From: Engraulis encrasicolus
Lineage: Eukaryota > Chordata > Actinopteri > Clupeiformes > Engraulidae
Assembly (NCBI RefSeq): GCF_034702125.1
Contig: NC_085857.1
Location: 55,620,714 to 55,684,713, forward strand
DNA length: 64,000 nt
Direction of reading: 5' to 3'
Shown: in pieces, positions 18,920 to 34,069 of the stretch
Layout of the letters: every line of letters starts with the position of its first letter
Numbering within the stretch: position 1 is the stretch's first letter
Program-made: the position numbers and the translations under genes
Notes under the pieces: generated by a model
What the model saw: only the letters and a program-made list of their open reading frames with translations
Told to the model about the DNA's origin: nothing
Databases searched by the model: none

Positions 18920-19809
18920 ATAATGTTGGAGGAAGGGAGACGGACATGGCATGAAGCTGACACAACGAAAGCGCTCCCCTCCCGGAATGCACGCTTCTCT
19001 CTCTCACTCCCTCTCTCTCACCCTCTCTCTCACCCAGTCTTGGCAACAGCGCACGTTGCCCAACTACGAAAAATGACGCTAAATCGTAGCGGCACTACGA
19101 AGCATGTAGTTCTTTTTCCATGAGAATGGGCTCACATATATGATGTTAATGCAAGACACTGTATGACTGCTCAAAGGTGCTGGATGATCTTACCAACAGC
19201 TGTGATTATGTCAAGAAATACTACATTGTTACAATAAACTTTTTTCATGAAGGGACAAAATTATCTCTGTCTTGAGTTATTTAGTTACAGTACGTCTATG
19301 TGTTCCTGCTTCTATCTTGAAAACTGTCACTGCCTGCTGTCTTGTTATCACTGGTGGGGACAAAAAGCTAACCTGGGCAGTGTACATTCAGAAGGCTTTA
19401 GAGAAATGCAAAAAAAGTTTTGAATGTCATGCGATGTTTGAAACGTACAGAGTGGGGGGCTAATAGGCCAGCATTAAAGTGAATTTATACAGGACTACTA
19501 AGGTCAGTTATGGATCATGGGTGCATTGTGTACAGGTCAGCTGCCAAGACTGAGTTGAGAAAGCTAGACCTATGGGAGCTCTTCGTTACCCCTGCCCTAT
19601 GCATTGTTGTGTGCAGAGCAAAGCAGTACAGTATGTAATGTGTGTGTGTACAGAAGTGTGTTCTCATGATAGGACTTGAAGAGTGTGTGACATGCATACT
19701 GTTGTCATGTAAAGAACGAAAAGAAGGCGGAAGAAAAAGAGCAACATTTTAAATAAACGTTTAAACAATTGCAAAACCTTTCCTAAATTCCTAAAATATG
19801 AACAGAATT

Positions 19810-19812
19810 GTT

Positions 19813-19861
<49 letters not shown>

Positions 19862-19862
19862 G
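19810..19862. repeat. (TCTG)n microsatellite
   Basis: About eleven TCTG units follow two TTTG units. Confidence 0.9.
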
Positions 19863-19989
19863 ACTCTTGTGTGGGCGTGTAAAGTCTGGCTCCTGGTGTT
19901 GGCCCTGCTGGTCCATCCAGGGTGAATAGGCTCATACGACTTTGATTTTGTCGACTGATGTAGACAAAGCATGTGAGCGAGAACTTGTT

Positions 19990-20340
19990 GTCACGATGTG
20001 GGTGGTATTAAAAACAGGGACAGGTGGAGAGGAGGAGCTGAAGTGGGGACCTGCACAAACTTGTGTAGGGGTGTGAGACAAGACTCATATACACACGTGA
20101 GTGAGTTGTTGACCAACCAGTTCATGGGAGCGTGACCTCGGAGGCGGTCTGCAGACGAGCATCGACGGGGATAAGCAACTGCAGGGGTTGCAAGATTATC
20201 TTAGATATGACTGCAGTCACATTCTTCCCGCGATAGTTTGACACCATGTGACATGTCACCTCGTCGACGCAACATGACCGAAGTTTGACCCGTCATGCAG
20301 CATTTTCATTGCTGTCTAAATGTGCATGCATGCGTTGATG
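19990..20340. repeat. Unclassified dispersed repeat, copy 1
   Basis: About 330 bases recur at 36045-36375 with small indels. Shared blocks include GAGGAGGAGCTGAAGTGGG, CCAACCAGTTCATGGG, GTGACCTCGGAGGCGGT, GATAAGCAACTGCAGGGGTT and TAGTTTGACACCATGTGACA. I found no terminal inverted repeat, poly(A) tail or coding content. Confidence 0.7.
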
Positions 20341-20538
20341 ACTAATCGAATGCCCTTATTGTATCTCAACTGCAAACCCCAATTAACCAATCAGTAAATG
20401 CCGCATGGGTGACAGCTAATGGCCTGTGTTCTTATTGGTGGACGTCAGGTGACAGAGTCCCTCCCATTGGCAGCTGAAATTTTAGCCTGCCTCCTTTAGG
20501 CAGAAATACACGTACGGGAAAAAACAACAACTTGCTGA

Positions 20539-20548
20539 TCTCTCTCTT

Positions 20549-20611
<63 letters not shown>
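20539..20611. repeat. (CT)n microsatellite
   Basis: Nearly pure CT dinucleotides over about 70 bases. Confidence 0.95.
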
Positions 20612-20616
<5 letters not shown>

Positions 20617-20832
20617 TTGTCTTAAATGCCTTTGCCCTTTTTGTTGTTTTTGTTAGTCACAGATGAAAGATCATTATGTTATGGGGACTACTACACCCAT
20701 CAGATGTACATGAAAATAAACAATGTCTTGCATCAGATCAGAGCTTGTCTGGCAGCATTTTATTTATCGTGTTACAAACAAAATACTGTGTCCGCTTAAA
20801 TGGGATCTCTTAATGGGAAGAGTGGTCTACAG

Positions 20833-21190
20833 CACTGATTCCCAACCTTTTTCTTAAGGGACCCATGTTTTTACTATTGTAAGCTTTGGTGACCCAACCA
20901 CGCGAGCGCCCGCACGAGATGGAGTCACAAGATGCCCTCTGTTTCCTGCGAAAACTAATTTTAGTTATTTTATTCCTCAATTCGTCTTTGGTCAAATATA
21001 GAATAAATGTTTAATGTAGCACTTACAATTTGTTGCTTCTGCATTTATTAGTTAAATGCTTTGTCTTTTATTCAACATGGGCTATATATATTTAAAATGA
21101 AACCCCTTAAAATCAAGAGGGCTCCGCGACCCCCTGTGGATCTTTGGCGACCCATAAGGTGGGTCCCGACCCATAGGTTGGGAACCACTG
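20833..21190. mobile_element. hAT MITE, first of an adjacent pair
   Basis: Termini CACTGATTCCCAACC and GGTTGGGAACCACTG enclose 358 bases. The flank GTCTACAG is present at 20825-20832 and 21191-21198. GACCC-rich subterminal repeats are present on both sides. Confidence 0.85.
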
Positions 21191-21198
21191 GTCTACAG

Positions 21199-21554
21199 CA
21201 CTGATTCCCAAACTTTACCATGACGAGGCCTCCCATTTTCCGGTAGATTCCAGCCAAGGCCCATTACATCATGAGTTGTGCCATATTATTTTTTTCTGTG
21301 CGCCCCTTTTCACAAAAATACGTAGTTTACATATGTGAATCAGGGTCCCACTGAGAGATTTAAATAATAATAAAAAAGGTTAATAGCAGCTAGGCAGTTG
21401 TGCAATAGATTATTATGCAGCTATTTACTAATGGGAATAATGTTTATCTTATTTTTGGTTTAATTACATGATAATAATTTATTAAATTAATGATGTGTGC
21501 TATACTTCTCCTGCCAGCCTGCCGCTGCCCCCCCCCCCAGTTTGAAAACCACTG
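21199..21554. mobile_element. hAT MITE, second of an adjacent pair
   Basis: It begins CACTGATTCCCAAAC directly after the shared GTCTACAG and ends GTTTGAAAACCACTG. The right flank GTCTGCAC (21555-21562) is a two-mismatch version of the 8-bp target. It is related to but distinct from its neighbour. Confidence 0.75.
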
Positions 21555-21588
21555 GTCTGCACTGCGCAACCAGCCGAATAGATCCATC

Positions 21589-21690
21589 AGGGGTGTCAAA
21601 CTGAAATTGACTGAGGGCCAAAATAAGATTTAATCTGGAACAATATTGCAGGCCAAACTCGATATACTACAGTGCCGTTTTTGCCCCCCT
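21589..21690. mobile_element. hAT end fragment
   Basis: CAGGGGTGTCAAACTGAAAT followed by GAGGGCCAAAAT and a second AGGCCAAACTCGATA is a common fish hAT terminus. Only this end is present. Confidence 0.55.
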
Positions 21691-21975
21691 ACTGTTTTTT
21701 TTTAAAACTTTTTTGCACATTTGGCACACTTTTTCAGATCACTGAACAAATGTAAAAACGTTAAACAAGGATGATCCTAACAAACATAATATGCAGTTTT
21801 TCCAGCAATTATTTTAAGAGAATAATGCCATAAAACCTGCATGAGTGGACACGTCCTGCAGAATAACTGTTGGACATGCTGTAGGCTAATTTCATTTTAA
21901 TTCCCCTACACCTTCGCTACAGGTGAAATATCCACATCTGGACTGATGACTGGTTTCACAGAAGAGTGATTTACT

Positions 21976-22309
21976 TTAAAGGTACACTGTGTGAGATTTT
22001 AGTTGTTTATTTCCAGAATTCATGCTATCCATTCAATAATGTTACCTTTTTCATGAATACTTACAACCATTAGAATTTTTAAGTATTCATTATGACTGGA
22101 AAATTTGCATTTTTCATACAAAGGGGGATCTTCTCCCTGGTCCGCCATTTTGAATGTCCAGAAATAGCCATTTTTAGCTGCAAAAATTACTGTACTTGGG
22201 CCATACTAGAAGATATTGGTCTATTACTTAGTGAACTTTCATGAAAAGATCAAATTTGGCAACAGGCAACCCAGTTTCAATGAGCTGCACAGTGTAGGCC
22301 TACCTTTAA
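21976..22309. mobile_element. TTAA-target MITE family, copy 1
   Basis: TTAA then AGGTACACTGTG opens the element; CACAGTG then TACCT and TTAA close it. The interior shares AGTTGTTTATTTCCAGAATT, GGGGGATCTTCTCC and GCCATTTTTAGCTGCAAAAA with the copy at 41968. TTAA duplication suggests a piggyBac or Kolobok ancestor. Confidence 0.78.
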
Positions 22310-22765
22310 GTTTGTTTTGGTGTTCATTTTAGCAGTGGGAGTGTTTGTAATACAGTAGCCTTTGGCACTTAATAAGCCTGTCATGATCCAACATTTGCAT
22401 GATCGTCATCTATAAAACTGGTAGTCTACGTCCTTTGCTTACATGTTTTCCCTTGTCAGTTTATCTTACAGGGCCTATTGACGTGTTGGGCAAGTTACTC
22501 AAACACTGTAGGCCTAATGCATTAGGCTACTGATTACATGTTACTGTCTTTTCAAAATAATCCCTTACATTACAATTATTATAGGCTATTTAAAATGTAA
22601 GGCATTCGTGGGGCAGTAGCTCTTACAAGTTTGAATGGGAGTAGGCTACCCTAGGCCTAAATGGAGCGAGTCAAGCTAAATCCACATCCCGTTTTGTCGT
22701 GCTCCGTATTTAGGATATGGCCGTGGATTTGAAAGGTTTGGATTTACGTCGTGAGACCATTTACG

Positions 22766-24925
22766 GGTCCGTGTATCATCCGATCATTCAACTATTCCAT
22801 TCAACCTGGCAAACGGAAAACGAAATAATGACTCCATATTTTGTTTTCCCGTTTTTCTATATTGCCAAAAAATGGGGAGTTGTGTTGTTTGTTCCTTTTC
22901 CCCACTCAAAGCAGAACAAGTAATAAACGAGAAAACCAAAACGAAATAACAACTCTAATTTACGATTATTGGTCCCATTTCCCCTGGTGCTTTTCTATTG
23001 CTCGCCCAAGTAAGACACGTGCACAAGTGGCCGCCAAACGCGCTGCTTTACGCATTTCCCCGAGGCCTATAGTCAGCCTGCTGATGCTCCTACTCCACCG
23101 AACATCTTTCTGTCCTACTGGTAGCCCCATTATGTCGGTGCCTGTGGGTGGTAAAGATAGCCTAACTTAGCGTTTCTCAACGTGGGTACCAGCGTCCCCC
23201 TGGGAACGTTCGAGAGCCGTTGGGGGGCGCTGGCTACATGACCACAGAAGGGGAGGGGGGCGATAGTGTCTTTCTTTTTTTACGTGTTGAAACATCTGTT
23301 GAAACGATTTTGGAACATTAAACACATACGATTTAATAGAATAAGTTAAAACCGTGCCAGCCTTTGTAAAGGCGATGTGCAATGTAGGCCTAGCTGTTTA
23401 TTTTGTGTGCATTTCAGTGCAGCACGAGAGGGGCTGGCAAAAAGCGCCTGTGCATGCGCTTGTTGTCCGCTATGCACAGAGCCTCCCGAAAATGTATTCC
23501 CAGCTCGCAAACATCCTGGCAGTCGCCTACGTTTCAATGCATAGGATGAAACAGTGCCCAAAGTTCACAACTTGGAGACATGTTGTTTTAGTTATGTTCT
23601 TAAATATGTGTGTCCTGTGAAATCGCGACCTTGCACAGTCCTCGCAGAGACGCAGCTTGCTCACGTGCAAATTTGTAGCTTTAGTGTTGTATTTGAAGAG
23701 GCAATTGTGAGAGGACTGGGCCTATTTTCCGCAATTAAAAAGGAATGTCCTTTAAAAATATAGACGGCAAGGGAGGACATTAATGCATTTGGTGCTTTTG
23801 CACCCCCTTCCTCAACCGGCCCTTTTAAAAAGATAAATAGTTTGCTTTTGATGCCGGCAAGTTATCTCTGGCTTGCGATGTGGGCTGCACGCGGTCTGTG
23901 CTTTCCGTTGCTCTGGGAAGGAACGCTTCTTCTGCTTCTTGATTTCCCCATGCCACCTCGAGCGGGGTTCAGTCAAGCTGTCAGGTGACAGGTGTATGAG
24001 GAGGTCAGGGGAGCGTTTAGGCAAAAAAGGTTGAGAACTGGCCGAACTCTTTTACGCACCGACTGTACTGTGTCTGGTCCAGTAATGTCTACACCCATAA
24101 CCTCCTTAATAATTGTGACTATACAATGGGCTAAGTCTCCTTCCACTAGATCATTGTATTACTAGAGGAGTTATTAAGTTTTGACCGTTGGTGCGTTAGT
24201 CGGAACAAATACACTGCTTGGTACTGTCTGCTGATAGCCTATTCCTGGGAACTGCTACCAGATACGCTTCAACTGTGGAGGAGACCTCGCTGGTAGCAGT
24301 TCCCAGGAATAGGCTGTCAGTAGACGGTACCAAGCAGTAGAAGAAAAGTTCCTTCCGACTCACGCACGCACCAATGGTCAAACTTCATTCCACCTGTAAT
24401 AATACAATGATCTAGTGGAAGGAGCCTTGTCCCATTGGATAGTCACCATTATTAATGAGGCTATGGGGTAGACATAGCCTACTGGACCGGACACAATAAG
24501 CCTACGGTGCGTAAAGGAGTTAGGCTATCTTTACCACCCACAGGCACCGACATAGGGGGCTACCAGTAGGACAGAAAGATGTTCTGTTGAGTAGGAGCAT
24601 CAGCAGGCTGATTATAGGCCTCGGGGAAATGCGTTTGGCAGCAACGCGTTTGGCAGCCACTTGTGCACTATCGTGTCTTACTTAGGCGAGCAACAGAAAA
24701 GCACCGCGGGAAATGGGACCAATAATCGTAAATTAGAGTTGTTATTTCGTTTTGGTTTTGTCGTTTATTACATGTTCCGTTTTGAGTTGGGAAAAGGAAA
24801 ATCAACACAACTCCCCATTTTTTTGACCATATGGAAAAACGGGAAAACAAAATATGGAGTCGTTATTTTGTTTTCCGTTTGCCAGAATGAATGGAATAAT
24901 TGAATGATCGGATGATACACGGACC
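22766..24925. repeat. Giant inverted repeat (about 640-bp arms), left arm interrupted
   Basis: The sequence from GGTCCGTGTATCATCCGATC at 22766 pairs with its complement ending at 24925. Pairing continues inward to GGGAACTGCTACCAG (24261) against CTGGTAGCAGTTCCC (24290), leaving a spacer of about 28 bases. The left arm is split by the hAT insertion at 23168-24040; the right arm is not. The arms carry scattered mismatches and small indels. It resembles a foldback-type element or an inverted duplication. Confidence 0.85.
23168..24040. mobile_element. hAT-like insertion inside palindrome arm (873 bp)
   Basis: It starts TAGCGTTTCTCAAC and ends GTTGAGAACTG, with flanks GCCTAACT (23160-23167) and GCCGAACT (24041-24048), one mismatch. 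The uninterrupted right arm reads AGGAGTTAGGC at the equivalent site and acts as an empty-site control. No transposase frame is visible. Confidence 0.75.
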
Positions 24926-25515
24926 TTTACGCAATTCATGCACGCAACAAATGATATGTTAGCTTTTGTGCAAACTTAGAGACTAGGCCTACAAACTTTT
25001 GAACTCTCCGTTTCAGCACTAATCTGAGGACAGCGACAGCGACACGCTGCTTCACTTCTCAACAGCTTTGTTTGTTTTTCCATTCGCGTTTTATTCGCTG
25101 TTCCTAGTTCCACTAAAAAAAAACCGAATAATAATGCATTTGTAGGGTAGGCTACTAATGAGCATTAAATTAATGGCATGTTAATTGTGTCGCGGCTCGG
25201 TTGTATTTCGGCGCAAATGCTACTACTGGGCTCAATCTGCCCCGTCGATCTCGGGAAGAAGCCAAAGTAATAAGACGTGTCAGTCCGCTAAGTGGGGCGC
25301 AGTGAGACGCAATGGGAAATAAAATAGGCTACATGTTTTTTATGTTGTTGTTTTTCAACAGTCTATAGAGGCTAGGCCTATGTCAGCTTATAGACATCCT
25401 CCCGCTTACCGACGCGTTAGGCCTATAAATGCCAGTAGAACGCGTCTCATCCAATCAGATTTTGCCTATCGCAAAATATAGCTATTGACCGGATCTAACT
25501 ATTATCGGTTATCTG
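24926..25515. other. Upstream region of the proline-rich gene
   Basis: Unique-looking sequence with moderate GC. It probably holds the promoter of the gene starting near 25.7 kb, but I see no confident TATA box or CpG island. No repeats were recognised. Confidence 0.35.
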
Positions 25516-25516
25516 G

Positions 25517-25719
25517 ATGGCAGGCGCCATGATAAACATGACTGATGATGCCACAATAGGTAGTCGTAGAGAAGACCTACGTCATAGTTCAAATAGGCCT
25601 ATGTTACCAGCCTTCTATCCACTTGTGCCAAAATCAAACATTATCACACAGAAGGAGATAGATGAAAGTCACATCAGAGAATATCCCTTTATTGTTTATG
25701 TATCATCTGGGCTAACATA

Positions 25720-25720
<1 letters not shown>
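25517..25720 (+). other. Upstream open reading frame ending on the start codon (TAATG)
   Basis: A 67-codon frame opens with ATG at 25517, and its TAA overlaps the proposed ATG at 25720-25722 by one base (TAATG). It resembles no family known to me. It may be a regulatory uORF of the next gene or chance. Confidence 0.35.
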
Positions 25721-29046
<3,326 letters not shown>

Positions 29047-29054
29047 CCTCCAAG

Positions 29055-29430
29055 GCCAAGAATCATCGGCCCAATTTTACTCTTAAAAAAAAAAAAAAAA
29101 AAAAAGAACAAGAAAAAAAAAAAAAAACATTACCCCTACCCTTTCCATTACCCCTACCCTTTCAAACCAACTTTTTTTTATTTTATTTTTTTTCAATTGA
29201 CATCAAGTGCTTAACCACACGTTATACAGATCTATGGCTATAATGAACATGAATTGCAAAATATTGATGGGCCTACAAATTCTTCTCATAACCATGCAGT
29301 TCTTTTGAGCTGTTACAAAGAGAGATCTTCCCCCCTGTCTTTTATTAACGTAATCTGTTCACTGTATCCTGCTAATGTCGTGTGAAGGCATTTCACTGTA
29401 GTTTTGGATGTTGTAGCCTGTACATTTCTG
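29055..29430 (+). repeat. 3' flank duplicated at 30570-30920
   Basis: The first 380 bases after the stop of the proline-rich gene recur 1.5 kb downstream: ATCGGCCCA, an A-rich tract, ACATTACCCCTACCC, CACGTTATACAGATCTATGG and AGTTCTTTTGAGCTGTTAC. The A-rich tract at the front of both is consistent with a retroposed or tandemly duplicated unit. Neither copy has a coding frame. Confidence 0.75.
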
Positions 29431-29683
29431 ACACCCACACTACAAAATGTTAGCCTCATATAAGTGCATTAATTGACTGGTAATTGTGTGTGAGCCTGTT
29501 AGAGATTGAAAAAAAATAAAATAAATTGGTTTATTCCCCCACTGCAGCCTCTGTTTAATTATTTTAGGATATTGTGTTTTAAATATCTTTTCGTTAGGCC
29601 TATGAAATGTGATAGTGTTCTGTACATTTGGAATGCTAGAGTCTTCCATTGCTGTAGGAGGCATTATTTTGTAGAATTTATTT

Positions 29684-30030
29684 TTAAAGGTGCACTGTGT
29701 AGGATGGTGGTCAGAGTGTGTATTGCAACTATGCTGCTCATTGAAACTGTGCTGTCTACTGTCAGATTTGATATTTTCATGAATATTTACTAAATAATTC
29801 AATAATATTTACTAGTACTATGACCAAAGTAAGCTTTGTAACTAAAATGTCTATTTGTCTAAATCTCTAATGGCAGAAAATGGAGAAGATATTTTCATGT
29901 AGGCCTATGAAAAGTGCAAATTTCCCAGTCATAACGAATACTTAGAATGTGATGGTGGTAGTAGGTATTCAATGAAAAAGATTTTCTAGCATGAATAAAC
30001 AACTACAAATATTACACAGTGCACCGTTAA
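29684..30030. mobile_element. TTAA-target MITE family, copy 2
   Basis: TTAA then AGGTGCACTGTG opens it; CACAGTGCACCG then TTAA closes it. Its interior is inverted relative to copies 1 and 3 (AATTTCCCAGTCATAACGAA). Confidence 0.75.
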
Positions 30031-30034
30031 ACAT

Positions 30035-30570
30035 TTACATTACAATTTACATTCTACTGTATAGTTATGTCAACTTGAATTTTATTGAGGTAAACAATGA
30101 AAAACTGATTCTGTCACAATTAAGTATTTAAAATGCCACTAAACAGTCTAAATAGGCAACCTTAAACAATTTTCAAGCAGTGATACAAGCATCAAGCGTG
30201 GTATACCTCAGACATACCCTCTTAAAAGTGTGCCATTTGAAACTCAAGATGGCTTCCCCATTTCCCCAGATGTCCACCACAAAGACCTGTGAGATACGGC
30301 AAGAGACAGGCCAACTAAAATAATGGTCCAAATAATGATCCACCACCTTTTGAAAACATGGGCCATTTGAAATTCACAGTCTCCTCCCATTTTCCATGAT
30401 GGCCACTGCAGGAATACTGCAGCAGAAACTGAAAATAATTGTTCAAATTATGATATAAGCATCAAATCTGACACAAATACTCAGATATTACCATTTGGAA
30501 AAAGTAATTGAATTGCGACATAGTTGCCTACTTCCCTTCGTATTGTATTCCTGGAAATTACGGATAGGCC
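30035..30570. other. No gene; faint internal repetition
   Basis: GGCCATTTGAAATTCACAG near 30360 and GTGCCATTTGAAACTCAAGA near 30230 suggest a diverged about 130-base duplication. Nothing else was seen. Confidence 0.35.
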
Positions 30571-31002
30571 TACAGCAAGAACCATCGGCCCATTTAAAAA
30601 AAAAAAAAAAGAAAAAAGAAAAAGGAAAGAAAAAGAAAAAAGAAAAAAAACATTACCCCTACCCTTTCAAACCAACTTATATATTTTTTTTTTCAATTGA
30701 CAACAAGTGCTACCGACACGTTATACAGATCTATGGGTATAATGAACATGAATTGCAAAATATTGATAGGCCTACAAATTCTTCTCATAACCATGCAGTT
30801 CTTTTGAGCTGTTACAAAGAGAGATCTTCCCCCCTATCTTTTATTAATACGTAATCTGTTCACTGTATCCTGCTAATGCCGCATGAAGGCATTTCATTGT
30901 AGTTCTGGATGTTGTAGCCTATATAGGAAATATATACGAAACACACTCACACCTTCTCCAACCAGCTCCTGAAATCCTACATCCCTCCGATGAAATGAGC
31001 AG

Positions 31003-31029
31003 ACACACACACACACACACACACACACA

Positions 31030-31096
<67 letters not shown>
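31003..31096. repeat. (CA)n microsatellite
   Basis: About 46 CA units with one GCG interruption. Confidence 0.95.
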
Positions 31097-31097
<1 letters not shown>

Positions 31098-31321
31098 ACC
31101 TACTCCAGCCAGATACTGGAGCTCCGCAACCCTCCCAGGAAGTGAACACACGTGCACAGCAGGTAGCAGCTACACGCATACTCCAGGCCTGAAGGGGCGC
31201 TGTGGCCTCTCTCCTGCCCAATGCGCAATGGAGACACACAACACACGATAAACAACACAACACCCATAGCAGCCCTCAGCAACCACTGGACAATAATCAG
31301 CAACAGCCCACATCACCCGTT

Positions 31322-31324
<3 letters not shown>

Positions 31325-31390
<66 letters not shown>
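31325..31390. repeat. (TC)n microsatellite
   Basis: 33 TC units, 45 bases before the tandem MITE pair. Confidence 0.96.
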
Positions 31391-31393
<3 letters not shown>

Positions 31394-31433
31394 CTTTTCT
31401 CTCCTCCCTCCCTCTCTCTATCTTCCTCTTATA

Positions 31434-32085
31434 TGGCTTTCAGGCCGACCAGAACGGAGCTGGAGTCGGTGCCCGAACCAGTCACGTTCAGCACTTAAGT
31501 GTTCATCTGCGAGCCGCCGTGTTCATACCGAGGAGCTCTGAACTTTTCCCGCACGTGACTGCGTTACCCGGATGAACCTGCTGACGAGCACGCTGTCGTC
31601 ACAGTTCGCGGAGAAAAACCTAGTATTTTGCGGTTCGCATTGCGAACCAACTTTCCGGTTCGCGAACGCAAATATCTGTGGCGTGAACACGACGGCTGGT
31701 TCGCGATTAGGTGCGGGAACGGGCTCCAGCACGGTTCTCAGTCGGCCTGAAAGCGCTATTATAGGGCTTTCAGGCCGACCAGAACGGTGCCGGTGCTGGT
31801 GCCCGCACCAGTGACGTTCGGCACTAAAGTGCTTATATGCGAACTGCCCGTGTTCATACCGGGCTCTGAACTTTTTCCACACGTGAACTGTGTTACCCGG
31901 ATGAATCTGCTGATGGCCATGCTGTCGTCACGCTTCGCAGAGAAAAACCTAGTATTTTGCAGTTCGCCTTGTGAAACAACTTTCCAGTTCGCGAAGGCGC
32001 GAATGCTAAAATCTGTGGCGTGAACACGACGGCCGGCTCGCCATTAGGTGCGGGAACGGGTACTCAGTTGGCCTGAATGCACTAT
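31434..32085. mobile_element. Two tandem copies of a MITE (about 325 bp each)
   Basis: Units at about 31434-31757 and 31766-32085 both begin GGCTTTCAGGCCGACCAGAA. The first ends TCAGTCGGCCTGAAAGC and the second TCAGTTGGCCTGAATGC, giving terminal inverted repeats. They share GTTACCCGGATGAA(C/T)CTGCTG, GAGAAAAACCTAGTATTTTG and TGGCGTGAACACGACGG. The copies sit head to tail with about eight bases between them. Superfamily not determined. Confidence 0.75.
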
Positions 32086-32089
32086 CAGA

Positions 32090-32870
32090 GCCATGAAAAC
32101 GTCACTATTTGCAGTCTTAAGGTCAGATTAGACTTCTGCAACTGTGCTCGTCAAAACTCGCGTGGGAGTGGCACGTATTCATGCATCTGCGAGTTCTGCG
32201 AGGTCCGAGGTCTCGTCGCGAGCCACATTTGAAATTGCGCGATTAGACTACTTTCACTACATTGTAAGCACTGCGGTCATTATTAAGCAATGTTGCTTTC
32301 TATCGCGGTTAGCTAGGTATTTTCACACAAATTGCAAAGGCAATGCACTGGTATCAATCATTATTTGACATACACAATCTGTTTTCACGAGCAGAAAATG
32401 CAAGCATGTGAAGACAGTTGATTCTGCCGATGTGTGTTTACATTCGGTGGAGGAACGGTAGTAAAACCGCAGGCATTGTGCCACGAGTGTTCAACTGATG
32501 CATTGTTTGTTACTTAGCTTGTAGCTTCGTGTATTTACACACATTTACACACAAGGCATTAATAAAGTTTTTAACAGAATACAGCTCTGCTCTCGCAAAC
32601 TACTGGCATTGCGCTGCCACAAGAACAGAACAAGGAAGTAGCGAGACGACCAATCATAGTGCCTTTTTGTCTGCGTACTCTGCGTCCGTCCGACGGATAG
32701 TTAGAATTTTTTGGAGGCGCTCGACGACGGGCGCAGAGCCTCTGAGAGGGGGGCGTGGACTCGCATAGACAGAAAACGGACGGACGCAGATTCTATGCGT
32801 CCTAAGCATAAATCTAGCTTTACTGGTGGAGCTGGGAGAGATACCTTTAGGCTCACGCAGAGATCAGTTG
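32090..32870. other. No gene; possible palindromic patch
   Basis: GTCTGCGTACTCTGCGTCCG near 32670 is echoed in inverted form by GGACGCAGATTCTATGCGTC near 32785. This suggests a degraded inverted-repeat element of about 150 bases. Nothing else was recognised. Confidence 0.4.
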
Positions 32871-32879
32871 GCTGGTTTA

Positions 32880-33093
32880 CTGGGCTAATTCTTGTATATA
32901 TGCACTTTCCATAGGTTATTATATTGTTTTTAAGTGCTTCAAATATTACACTGTTTCTATGTTCATTTTTATTTTTTGTTGTCTTTGTGTGTCTTAAGGG
33001 GTCCTCAAGTCCTTTTATCTGCCTGTCCAGCACTTTGGTCAGCTATCTTGTTGTATTTTAAAGTGCTCTAAATAAACTTTGACTTGACTTGCC
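32880..33093 (+). mobile_element. LINE 3' tail fragment
   Basis: TTTTAAAGTGCTCTAAATAA and then ACTTTGACTTGACTTG is the untranslated 3' end pattern of L2/Rex-type LINEs with a short (TGACT)n tail. No coding part is attached. Confidence 0.5.
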
Positions 33094-33840
33094 ACCAGGA
33101 AGGTCACTTAGGCCTACACTCACTGACTAACTGTCAAGAGAGGGGAAATGACAAAATCAGAAGTGGGTCATTGAAGAGAAGGCAAGAGAAATGGAGATCT
33201 ACAACCTAGAAGTTTGTCCTACAGTACCATACCCAGTGGTATCTTTGTGGACCCTAGAACTGCCTTCAGTTGACCTTGGCATCCTGGAGGAGAGGGAAAT
33301 AGACAAGGACTATGTTCAATGGTTTATACAGAGTTTCCATGGGGATAGGTCTGTTGTATTTACAGATGCATCCAAGAGGGATGATAAACGAGTGGGGGCT
33401 GCATACCAAATTAAAAGTGGCTGTTCTGAAAAGATTTGGCTGTGATGACTTGGATGTGTACACAGCAGAACTACTATTGGCTTTATCTTTGGTGGAAAGC
33501 AACATACTAAGGCCTGTGAATGTTGTTATTGCATCAGATTCATCGTCAGCACTGTGCAGTATCAAGAATGTGCAGTCTCGATATTGTAGCCTATATGATA
33601 TAGTTCAACTGGCAAGCAGTCTGAGCAGCAGAGATCCGGCATCAGTGTAATGTTGTGGGTGCCAGCGCACATTTAGAGTTACAGGGAACGAGCTGGTAGA
33701 CCCGCATGCCAAGAAAGTGTAACGGGCAGACCCGTCTGCTCGAAACGAGTTTTGTCCCTGACCAGCGCCCGTAGTGTCATTACGTCACGGACGCGGATAG
33801 CCGTGAGTGGCTAATCATTTAGTGGCGGATAGGAGTTTGT

Positions 33841-33850
33841 TTTTATAAAA
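33841..33850 (+). promoter_or_regulatory. TATA-like box in solo LTR
   Basis: TTTTATAAAA lies 124 bases inside the LTR, where a U3 promoter would be, just before the long TG tract. Confidence 0.4.
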
Positions 33851-33863
33851 ATCAGTCAGCGTT

Positions 33864-34069
<206 letters not shown>

